From contig SLGL01000183.1 in NCBI GenBank assembly GCA_007123785.1, positions 1-10,118 of the forward strand: a stretch of 10,118 bases of DNA. The letters are read 5' to 3'. Positions 1-6,753 of this stretch are shown piece by piece. Every line of letters starts with the position of its first letter. The first letter of the stretch is position 1. The translations under genes and the position numbers were made by a program. The notes below the pieces were generated by a model. The model saw only the letters and a program-made list of their open reading frames with translations. It was not told the origin of the DNA and made no database searches. This DNA comes from Balneolaceae bacterium. Its GTDB lineage: Bacteria; Bacteroidota; Rhodothermia; Balneolales; Balneolaceae.

Positions 1-2
1 AT

Positions 3-1517
3 GAGATGTTGGCAGCGGCCAATTTCAGTGACTGGAATCCATCACATTTTCTCGATGTGGGTGAAATGACCATGGCCCTTGCCATAGGGTATGACTGGCT
101 TCATGATCAGCTTTCTGAAGAATCCAGACAGATTATTCGTGAAGCAATACTTGAAAAAGGCCTGGAACCTTCCTTCGATCCCGATTATAACTGGTTTCTG
201 GAAGCCAGCCATAACTGGAACCAGGTGTGCAATGCCGGGATGACTTATGGAGCTTTGGCTGTCTATGATTATTATCCGGAAATAGCTAAAGAGGCCATCG
301 AAAGAGCACTGGAAACCATACCATTGGCCAAAGAAGATTATAAACCAGACGGAGCTTATCCCGAAGGTTATGGCTATTGGGGTTACGGAACATCATTTAA
401 TATCTTATTCCTCAGTGCAATAGATAAAGTATGGCCGGGAGGATTTGATTATAGTGAGCACTCTGCTTTTTTGGAAACCGGGAGTTTTCGCAAACATATG
501 ATTGGCCCCACATTTCAAAACTACAACTGGGGAGACAACAGCCCTTCTGCCGGGCTGAGTCCTTCAATGTTTTGGTTTGCTGATAAAAATAGTGCACCAT
601 CACTTCTCTACAAAGAAAAGTTATTTCTCGATACGGATGATTATTCACAATTTACTAATAACAGGCGGTTGCCGGCTATTATGATTTGGGGGAAAGATAT
701 TGCGTTGGAAGAAATTACGGAGCCAGAAAGCAACTTTTATGTCGCTCAGGGTCTGATGCCTTTGACGATTAAACGGACTTCCTGGAGTGATCCGGATGCC
801 ATTTTTCTGGGTTTCAAAGGAGGCTCTCCTTCAGTCAATCACGGACATATGGATATCGGATCGTTTGTAATGGAAGCTGACGGTGTGCGCTGGGCGAGTG
901 ATTTGGGACCTCAGAGTTATCATTCATTGGAAAGGCTGGGCATGAATATCTGGGGAAGATCTCAGGATGCCGAACGATGGACAGTCTACCGTCTGAACAA
1001 TTATTCTCACAGCACTCTTACGGTAAATGGAGAGCTTCAGCTGGTAGACGGATACTCTGAAATTGATAATTTTTCGGATAATCCCGATTTCTCTTTTGGG
1101 ATTACGGATATGACCTCCGTTTATGAAAATGATTTGGCATCCGTAACCCGGGGAGCGGGTATTGTAGATCAGCAGTTTGTTGTAATACGGGATGAAATTG
1201 AGGCCTCCGGTGAACCGGCTGAGATTCGCTGGCAAATGCTGACCGAAGCAGATGTGGAAATTACTGGGAATAACACTGCGACACTGACCAGGGAAGGTGA
1301 ACAGCTGTATTTCCGTATTGATGAACCTTCAAATGCAGAAGTTACAACATGGAGCACCGATCCCGGAACTGATCATGATGTTGAAAATCCGGGGACTATC
1401 CTGATAGGATTTGATGTAGAACTGCCGGCCTATTCAGATGGAATATTACAGGTTTCTCTCATCCCTGCTTCTTCCGGTACGGTGGGAGTGTTCGATGAAA
1501 ATCTGGCGGAATGGTAG
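3..1517 (+). CDS. Heparinase II/III-like polysaccharide lyase, 5'-truncated by window edge
   Basis: This is the C-terminal ~504 residues of a lyase that probably cleaves uronic-acid polymers by beta-elimination outside the cytoplasm. The reading frame is open to the left edge, and the first Met (nt 6) lies inside a conserved helix, so the true start is upstream. The first half is an alpha-helical toroid. It begins with the family-typical DWNPSHFLDVGEMTMALAIG stretch (nt 33-92), then SHNWNQVCNAG (nt 207-239), which holds the candidate catalytic Asn/His region, and YPEGYGYWGYGT (nt 357-392), whose tyrosines include the likely catalytic one. From about nt 740 the chain becomes a beta-sandwich containing NHGHMDIGSF (nt 837-866), the conserved His-rich motif of the heparinase II/III domain. 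The C-terminus looks complete and carries no obvious sorting domain. The family call is firm. The PL family number and the substrate are not determinable by eye. The PL8 lyase array follows immediately downstream, suggesting a shared acidic polysaccharide target. Confidence 0.88.
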   Translation, partial: EMLAAANFSDWNPSHFLDVGEMTMALAIGYDWLHDQLSEESRQIIREAILEKGLEPSFDPDYNWFLEASHNWNQVCNAGMTYGALAVYDYYPEIAKEAIERALETIPLAKEDYKPDGAYPEGYGYWGYGTSFNILFLSAIDKVWPGGFDYSEHSAFLETGSFRKHMIGPTFQNYNWGDNSPSAGLSPSMFWFADKNSAPSLLYKEKLFLDTDDYSQFTNNRRLPAIMIWGKDIALEEITEPESNFYVAQGLMPLTIKRTSWSDPDAIFLGFKGGSPSVNHGHMDIGSFVMEADGVRWASDLGPQSYHSLERLGMNIWGRSQDAERWTVYRLNNYSHSTLTVNGELQLVDGYSEIDNFSDNPDFSFGITDMTSVYENDLASVTRGAGIVDQQFVVIRDEIEASGEPAEIRWQMLTEADVEITGNNTATLTREGEQLYFRIDEPSNAEVTTWSTDPGTDHDVENPGTILIGFDVELPAYSDGILQVSLIPASSGTVGVFDENLAEW

Positions 1518-1565
1518 CATGCCTGACTGATGAGGGACTCGGGTTCTTTTTTTGAATTTTATTGT

Positions 1566-1590
1566 AACCCAGGGTTTCAACCCTGGGGTT
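1566..1590. repeat. Small palindromic hairpin between the heparinase-like gene and the first PL8 gene
   Basis: CCCAGGG (1568-1574) pairs perfectly with CCCTGGG (1581-1587) around a six-base TTTCAA loop, and the pairing extends outward through AA/TT with one bulged G. No U-run follows on the + strand, so it is a poor intrinsic terminator, although a T-run (1547-1553) lies just upstream. Palindromes of this AACCCAGGGTT type occur as dispersed, REP-like intergenic elements in bacterial genomes (general knowledge). With only one copy in the window, calling it a dispersed repeat is inference. Confidence 0.45.
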
Positions 1591-1641
1591 GAAATCACAG
1601 AAACTGAATAATTAACCATTTTTAAAATGAGGGCCATATCT

Positions 1642-3867
1642 ATGAATAAAAAGATGCAAAGAAAAACATTGTTCAAGTTCAGGTTTATATCTCTGGTATC
1701 AATTCTCATTTCTGTTCAGTTATTTTTTGCTGTTAACATTTCAAAGGCTCAGACAACAGAATCGGATTTGGAAATCCTGAAAGAGCGGTTTACGGATGAA
1801 CTTCTCGAGCCATCTGTGGACGAGCAGGAAGTTCAAAATCTGATCAGCACAATTCGTGAAGATGGCACCTGGCCGGGCATTAATTATGAAGATACTTCAC
1901 GAACTGCTTTTGAACACAGTATCCACCTCGATAACATGGTGGATTTAGGCAGGGCGTATAAAAAGCCGGGATCATCTTTTTATGGTAATTCTGACCTTAA
2001 ACAGGTTATTTGGAAAGCGCTTGATTTTTGGATTGAACATGATTTTATCTGTGAAAACTGGTGGTGGAACCAGATCGGGACTCCGGAAAGAATCGGTAAT
2101 CTTTTACTAATCATGGATGAGGATCTGACCGAAGAACAGAGAGAGAAAACGGATCCGATTGTGGGCCGTGCAAATCTTGATGCCTGGGGCGCCCGGCCCG
2201 GCGGCGATTTGATTAAAATAGCCGGTATTCTTGGCAAGCATGCTCTTTTTAAAGGAGATATTGACGTGCTGGAAAAAGCAGTGGAGGCCATAGCAGGTGA
2301 AATCGGGTTTGCCGTGGACAGGGGCGACCCTTCTGATGTAAGAGGACTGCAGACCGATTTCAGTTTCCATCATCGCCACGATCGTGTAACTTCAACGATA
2401 ACTTATGGGCAAGGGTTTGCCAGTTATTTTGTGGATTGGGCTAAAAAAGTAAATGGGACAAAGTTTGAATTTCCTGATGAATCCATTCATCTGATCGTGG
2501 ATTTCTATCTGGATGGGATTAATGGATATCAGGCTTTTGGCAAATATCCCGATCCGGGTGGCAGAAACCGGGGGATTACAAGGTTGGGAGCGCTCAACCC
2601 GAGAAGCCCTGAATTGCCCCGGACACTGCTTCAGGTCACGAATTACAGAGAGGATGAGCTGGAAGCGATTGTTCAAATTCGTGAAGGAGAGAGGGAGACT
2701 GATTTAAGAAAAAATACTTTTTTTTGGAATACGGAATATTTCAGCCATCAGCGGCCGCACTATTTCACTTCCGTTCGAATGTATTCATCCCGTAACCACA
2801 GTGTAGAAGTTCCATATAACAGTGAGGGTTTGAAAAATCATCACCTGGCTGATGGTTATAACTTTATCACAAGGACGGGGGAAGAGTATATTCATATTTT
2901 TCCTGTTTGGGACTGGCAGAAAATTCCCGGTACAACTGTTGTTCAAAAACCATCCCTTCCTGATCCGGATGAAGTTCAGCAGGCGGGCCTTACCGATTTT
3001 GTAGGAGGTGTTACCGATGGAACGTATGGAGCTGCGGTTTTTGACTTTGAAAGTCCTCTGGACCCGTTATCAGCCCGGAAATCCTGGTTTTTTTTCGATG
3101 ACGAATTTGTTGCACTGGGCGCCGGCATCCGGTCGGAATCAGATTACACAGTTGCCACAACATTAAATCAGAGTTTATTAAATGGAGATGTGGTAATACC
3201 AAAAAACGGGAATCATTCGGTACCCGGGCGGGGAGAACACGACCTTGATGAAGTACTTTGGGTACATCATGATAAAACGGCGTACCTGTTTCCGGAACCG
3301 GCTTCTGTCAGGCTTGAAAACAGACAACGGAGTGGATACTGGAAAGACATTAATGAGCAAACCTGGGCACTGGCAAGAGAAAAAGAGTATAAAGATGTGT
3401 TTGCCCTCTGGATTGACCACGGTACATCACCAGATCAGGCCGGATATAAATATATTGTGGTGCCCGGTATAGAAGCTCAGGAAGTTGATCGGTATTATCA
3501 GTCATCTCCGATAAAAATACTTGCAAACAGCCGGGAAATACAAGCTGTACAACATTCCGGGCTCGGTATGAGCCAGATCGTTTTTTATGAACCCGGTGAA
3601 ATTGAGATTTCTGATAATATCACCATCACGGCAGAAACAGCCGGGCAAGTACTGGTCACAACTTCCGGTGATAGCGTAAAAAAAATCACTGTATCTGATC
3701 CGACACGTAAACTGGATACTTTCCTTATGAATGTAACATCTCAGGTAGATATAGAAAGCGACGATAGCAACTGGAATATCTCATGGGACAATGATGAGGC
3801 GATCAATTCAATTCAAATTCAATTACCGAATAGTGATTATGCAGGCCAAAGTGTGACCATACAATAA
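1642..3867 (+). CDS. PL8-family polysaccharide lyase (chondroitin AC/hyaluronate lyase-like), paralogue A
   Basis: A 741-residue exported lyase. PL8 enzymes cut the glycosidic bond to a uronic acid by beta-elimination; chondroitin, hyaluronan or another uronate polymer are possible substrates. Residues 1-37 form a signal peptide (basic MNKKMQRK start, hydrophobic core, SKA|Q cleavage site). The toroid spans about 40-360 and holds an aromatic N139-W-W-W-N143 motif, the active-site stretch F-H243-H244-R-H246 with Y255, and R310-GIT-R314, matching the paired arginines of chondroitinase AC. The central beta-sandwich (about 370-630) carries E389 and N393 and motifs such as PVWDWQKIPGTT and KSWFFFD. 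The C-terminal beta domain ends in YAGQSVTIQ. An in-frame ATG at 1627 would add five residues; 1642 is preferred because GAGGG (1629-1633) sits 8 nt upstream and gives a cleaner signal peptide. It is closest in the window to paralogue C at 6754. Family confidence is high, substrate unknown. Confidence 0.93.
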   Translation: MNKKMQRKTLFKFRFISLVSILISVQLFFAVNISKAQTTESDLEILKERFTDELLEPSVDEQEVQNLISTIREDGTWPGINYEDTSRTAFEHSIHLDNMVDLGRAYKKPGSSFYGNSDLKQVIWKALDFWIEHDFICENWWWNQIGTPERIGNLLLIMDEDLTEEQREKTDPIVGRANLDAWGARPGGDLIKIAGILGKHALFKGDIDVLEKAVEAIAGEIGFAVDRGDPSDVRGLQTDFSFHHRHDRVTSTITYGQGFASYFVDWAKKVNGTKFEFPDESIHLIVDFYLDGINGYQAFGKYPDPGGRNRGITRLGALNPRSPELPRTLLQVTNYREDELEAIVQIREGERETDLRKNTFFWNTEYFSHQRPHYFTSVRMYSSRNHSVEVPYNSEGLKNHHLADGYNFITRTGEEYIHIFPVWDWQKIPGTTVVQKPSLPDPDEVQQAGLTDFVGGVTDGTYGAAVFDFESPLDPLSARKSWFFFDDEFVALGAGIRSESDYTVATTLNQSLLNGDVVIPKNGNHSVPGRGEHDLDEVLWVHHDKTAYLFPEPASVRLENRQRSGYWKDINEQTWALAREKEYKDVFALWIDHGTSPDQAGYKYIVVPGIEAQEVDRYYQSSPIKILANSREIQAVQHSGLGMSQIVFYEPGEIEISDNITITAETAGQVLVTTSGDSVKKITVSDPTRKLDTFLMNVTSQVDIESDDSNWNISWDNDEAINSIQIQLPNSDYAGQSVTIQ

Positions 3868-3938
3868 TTTTGATAAATCAATGCATCGCATGGGTACTAT
3901 AGTTTGAATTTTCAGATGATATATCGATTTATAGATTC

Positions 3939-4096
3939 TCCCCTCCGCATGAAAAGCCTGTCCCGACCATTCGGGGAGGGCCGGGGGGGTTGGCCTATTC
4001 CGTTTTTATAAACGCGGAAATAATAGCTAAAATTTTTGAACCACCCCTAAATCCTCGTCTTGCCCCGAAGGGATTACTTTGTGGGAAAGGAGGGGA
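3939..4096. repeat. Imperfect inverted-repeat intergenic element (TCCCCTCC ... GGAGGGGA)
   Basis: The outer ends are exact complements: TCCCCTCC (3939-3946) and GGAGGGGA (4089-4096). Inside, ATTCGGGGAG and GGGGGGGTTGG on the left are loosely mirrored by CCACCCCTAAATCC and TTGCCCCGAAGGG on the right, so the ~158 bp could fold as a long, broken hairpin around an AT-rich centre. A small perfect hairpin, CCCGA-CCAT-TCGGG (3962-3975), is nested in the left arm. Base composition (G- and C-runs) differs from the flanking genes. Similar G/C-run inverted elements are common between genes in Bacteroidota (general knowledge). A miniature transposable element or dispersed repeat is the likeliest identity. 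It has no coding capacity. Confidence 0.55.
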
Positions 4097-4123
4097 CTTT
4101 ACTAATCACTCGATACTATATCG

Positions 4124-4154
4124 TTGACTTAACACAATCTATGACATAAGCTTT
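4124..4154 (+). promoter_or_regulatory. Weak Bacteroidota-type promoter candidate upstream of PL8 paralogue B
   Basis: TTG at 4124-4126 is followed after 20 nt by TAAGCTTT (4147-4154), a partial match to the Bacteroidota pattern TTG-N19-21-TAnnTTTG: the TA and two of the four TTTG bases agree. It ends about 19 nt before the start codon, which would leave a very short leader. The match is weak, and the call rests mainly on its position after a 300-bp gap. Confidence 0.22.
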
Positions 4155-4161
4155 AATTTAA

Positions 4162-4167
4162 AGAAGG
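4162..4167 (+). promoter_or_regulatory. Ribosome binding site of PL8 paralogue B
   Basis: AGAAGG lies 6 nt before the ATG at 4174. It is the clearest Shine-Dalgarno-like site in the window and fixes the start of this gene. Confidence 0.55.
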
Positions 4168-4173
4168 TTACAT

Positions 4174-6384
4174 ATGAATACGATTAAAAAATCAATGTTA
4201 AAAGCATGTCTCATTTTAATAGCACCTTTTCTGTTTGCTATCTCCACAAATGCAAATGCAGATGATTTTGAAATTATAAATGAAAGAGTAGTTGATCAAT
4301 TGATAGGATCGGGAGTGAATGATGAAAGTATAGCCGACATAATCGACATGGTCAATGATGATGGCAGTTTTCAGGATATCGATTATGAAGATCTAAGCAG
4401 AGAGGCCGGATTTCCGCATGGTGGTCATACGAGAAATCTTGTCAGTCTGGCAAGGGCATACAATAGTGAATCATCCCGGTTCTACCAGGATGAAATTATT
4501 AAAAACATAATTACCAGAGGACTTGAGTTCTGGGTGAAACATGATTTTGTAGGAGAAAACTGGCATAATAACCAGATCACAACACCTGCCAATCTTGTAA
4601 ACCTGATGCTGTTGATTGGCGATGAACTGCCATCTAACCTGGTTGAACAGGCACAGCCTATGATAAGTAGGGCCACCATGGAACAGGTTCCGGGAGTTTT
4701 TTATGGTGCAAGACCCGGGGGCGACAGGATAGCTATTGCAGCCATTGTTGCTAAGAATTTCCTGTTCCTGAACGACAGGGATGCATTTGATGACGTAATA
4801 CAAATCATTGCCGGTGAGATCAAGTTCTCTGCCGGAGAGCGAGGAATGCAGCACGATTACAGTTTCCATCACAGGCATGACAGAGTTAACAACACAACAA
4901 GTTACGGATATGGAAAATATGCCAATACCTTTGGGGAGTGGGCATCTTATGTGGCCAACACCGCTTACCAGTTCCCTATCGACAGAATTAACAAGCTTGT
5001 CGACTACTACCTGGACGGGATTTACAAACAGATGGTCTATGGCGTTTATCGTGATATCGGGGTCTATGACAGAAGTATTACACATCAGAGGACCAGTACA
5101 CCAGGAGGAACCCTGGAAATAGAGCGTTTACATCAAAGCACTGACTACCGCAGTCAGGAACTTGAGGATATTTTGAAATTGAGGAGAGGTGAAGACGCAT
5201 ACATAAGATCATTCGCGAAATTTTTCTGGCAAACCGAACACTTTGTATTCCAGAGACCAAACTTCTACACAAGTGTCAGAATGCATTCGACAAGAAACAG
5301 AAATAATGAAGAGCCATATAACGGACCCGGCATAGTAATTCACCACAGAGCTGACGGAGCAAATTATCTTAGCCTGGATGGTCATGAGTACGATGGTATT
5401 TGGCCGGTGTATGACTGGCAGAAAATTTCCGGAACAACCATTAAGCAAAAGTCGGAAAATCATATAGCGCAACGCTATGGTGGAAATATGCCTGTTCAAA
5501 CGGATGGTTTAACCGATTTTGTCGGCGGAGTAGATGATGGACTTTACGGTGCAGTGGCTTACGACTTCAAGAGCCCTCATGATCTGCTGGAAGCAAAAAA
5601 ATCCTGGTTTTTCTTTGACACCGAATATGTATGTCTGGGAGCAGGTATAAAATCAAATCCAAACAAGCCGGCATATACCACTATTAACCAGGCACATCTC
5701 AGGGGAGATGTTACAGTAAACCAGGAGGCGCAAACAGAAGTGATGCTCCGGAGTAATAGAGATCTGGAAAATGTGAAGTGGGTACACCACTACAGAATAG
5801 GATACATATTGCCTGAACCGACAACTGTAAATTTATCCAACAGGGCCGAACAAGGGAGATGGTCTGATATTTCAGCCACCAAGAGTGCTTCTGATGAACT
5901 GGTAACTCAGGATGTTTTCCTTCTCGGTATTGACCACGGTTACAGCCCCCAAAATGTTTCATATCAGTATATAGTAGTACCGGATGTGTCTTCTGAAGAG
6001 GTGGCATCAATAAGTGCCAATAACAGGGATATTGAGATTCTCTCAAACACACCTGACCTGCAGGGTGTAAAACATAACGATCTTGACATAGCCCAGCTGG
6101 CCTTTTACAAAGCCGGAGAAGTTGAAATATCCGACGGTTACACGGTCAAGATGGACAGTCAGGGAATGGCAATGCTGAAAATGAATGGAAACAGGATAGG
6201 TAAGATAACAGTATCCGACCCTTCAAGAAAGCTTACAAGAATGACCATAACCGTTCCGGGAATATACAATTCACAAGGAGATAATTTCAAAACTATCACT
6301 AATCAGGATAAAAATAAGACAATTATCATTGTTGACCTGCCAACTGACGTATATGCCGGAAGCAGCACCTCAATTGAATTATAG
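4174..6384 (+). CDS. PL8-family polysaccharide lyase, paralogue B
   Basis: A 736-residue exported PL8-type lyase, expected to depolymerise a uronate-containing polysaccharide. The signal peptide is residues 1-29 with a STNANA|DD cleavage site. The toroid carries N129-W-H-N-N133 where paralogues A and C have NWWWN. The active-site stretch is F-H232-H233-R-H235 with Y244. The paired-arginine motif reads R300-SIT-H304, so the second arginine of the R-x(3)-R pattern is histidine here, with R306 nearby. E379 and N383 are present in the central sandwich, followed by PVYDWQKISGTT and KSWFFFD. The C-terminal beta domain ends in YAGSSTSIEL. The loop before the active site is six residues shorter than in A and C (SAGERG instead of AVDRGDPSDVRG). 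The downstream remnant at 6445 resembles its N-terminus, so the two derive from one duplicated gene. The start is set by a good ribosome binding site. The altered motif suggests a different specificity, but an inactive enzyme cannot be excluded. Confidence 0.92.
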   Translation: MNTIKKSMLKACLILIAPFLFAISTNANADDFEIINERVVDQLIGSGVNDESIADIIDMVNDDGSFQDIDYEDLSREAGFPHGGHTRNLVSLARAYNSESSRFYQDEIIKNIITRGLEFWVKHDFVGENWHNNQITTPANLVNLMLLIGDELPSNLVEQAQPMISRATMEQVPGVFYGARPGGDRIAIAAIVAKNFLFLNDRDAFDDVIQIIAGEIKFSAGERGMQHDYSFHHRHDRVNNTTSYGYGKYANTFGEWASYVANTAYQFPIDRINKLVDYYLDGIYKQMVYGVYRDIGVYDRSITHQRTSTPGGTLEIERLHQSTDYRSQELEDILKLRRGEDAYIRSFAKFFWQTEHFVFQRPNFYTSVRMHSTRNRNNEEPYNGPGIVIHHRADGANYLSLDGHEYDGIWPVYDWQKISGTTIKQKSENHIAQRYGGNMPVQTDGLTDFVGGVDDGLYGAVAYDFKSPHDLLEAKKSWFFFDTEYVCLGAGIKSNPNKPAYTTINQAHLRGDVTVNQEAQTEVMLRSNRDLENVKWVHHYRIGYILPEPTTVNLSNRAEQGRWSDISATKSASDELVTQDVFLLGIDHGYSPQNVSYQYIVVPDVSSEEVASISANNRDIEILSNTPDLQGVKHNDLDIAQLAFYKAGEVEISDGYTVKMDSQGMAMLKMNGNRIGKITVSDPSRKLTRMTITVPGIYNSQGDNFKTITNQDKNKTIIIVDLPTDVYAGSSTSIEL

Positions 6385-6397
6385 CTGATAACCCTTG

Positions 6398-6411
6398 CGG
6401 CTGACAAGCCG
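6398..6411 (+). terminator. Weak hairpin after PL8 paralogue B
   Basis: CGGCT (6398-6402) and AGCCG (6407-6411) form a five-base stem with a GACA loop 13 nt after the stop codon, followed by AAACGATTATTTATTATT, which is AT-rich but has no clean T-run. It could give partial termination between paralogue B and the remnant. Confidence 0.28.
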
Positions 6412-6444
6412 AAACGATTATTTATTATTAAAACCATTATAATT

Positions 6445-6723
6445 GTGAGTCCAACTATCAAAGTCTTTATTACTTTACTTACAATCACACTATTTGCGAT
6501 CTCTGCTAATGCAAAAGCAGATGATTTTGAAATTAAAAAAGAAAGAGCTGTCGACCAACTGCTGGGATCAGATGTGAGGGACGAAGAAGTTCAGGACATT
6601 CTCGATATTATGAATGAGGATGGCAGTTTTCAGGGTATCGATTATGAAGATCTAAGCAGAGAGGCCGGATTTCCCCATGTAGGTCATACGAGGAATCTTG
6701 TCAGCTTGTTCTTTTTAATCTGA
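6445..6723 (+). pseudogene. Truncated PL8 lyase remnant (N-terminal fragment of a paralogue-B-like gene)
   Basis: The 92-codon frame matches only the first ~87 residues of paralogue B: a signal peptide (FAISANAKA|DDFE), the first toroid helices, and the GFPHVGHTRNLVSL segment. After NLVSL the homology stops abruptly and the frame ends in FFLI and a stop. The remaining ~640 residues, including every catalytic position, are absent and no further pieces are seen before the next gene at 6754. It begins with GTG, not ATG, and has no recognisable ribosome binding site. It is best read as a relic of a tandem duplicate that lost its 3' part. It could in principle still give a short secreted peptide, but nothing in the sequence argues for that. 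Confidence 0.8.
6619..6704 (+). repeat. Near-identical 86-bp copy of a segment of PL8 paralogue B (4360-4445)
   Basis: Aligned by eye, this stretch differs from 4360-4445 at only 5 of 86 positions (about 94% identity), without gaps. The 99 bp just before it (6520-6618 against 4261-4359) differ at about 30 positions (about 70%). The similarity ends at 6704, close to where the remnant loses homology to paralogue B. Confidence 0.75.
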
Positions 6724-6753
6724 AGAATTACGAAATGTAACTTTTTTTGATTC

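Larger units (their letters stand above)
3868..4173. other. 306-bp intergenic region between PL8 paralogues A and B
   Basis: No convincing gene is seen here on either strand. The region holds the inverted-repeat element at 3939-4096, then an AT-rich leader with a weak promoter candidate and a ribosome binding site for the downstream lyase. It is the longest non-coding gap in the window and the most likely place for a separate transcription start within the array. Confidence 0.7.

Noticed and set aside
1531..1560. Possible intrinsic terminator (GAGGGACTCGGG followed by a T-run) after the heparinase-like gene
   Set aside because: The T-run is real but only a three-base stem can be drawn before it, too weak for a terminator call.
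1446..1709. A - strand frame bridging the gap between the first two genes
   Set aside because: Most of it is antisense to the end of gene 1 and the signal peptide of paralogue A. No ribosome binding site or domain supports it.
4186..4215. A lipoprotein signal around the Cys in the leader of paralogue B (LKAC)
   Set aside because: The Cys lies before the hydrophobic core with Lys in the lipobox, while a normal signal peptidase I site (ANA|DD) follows the core.
4471..5085. A 204-codon open frame on the - strand
   Set aside because: It lies entirely inside PL8 paralogue B, whose + strand frame has strong family motifs, and its translation shows no recognisable domain. It is a shadow frame.
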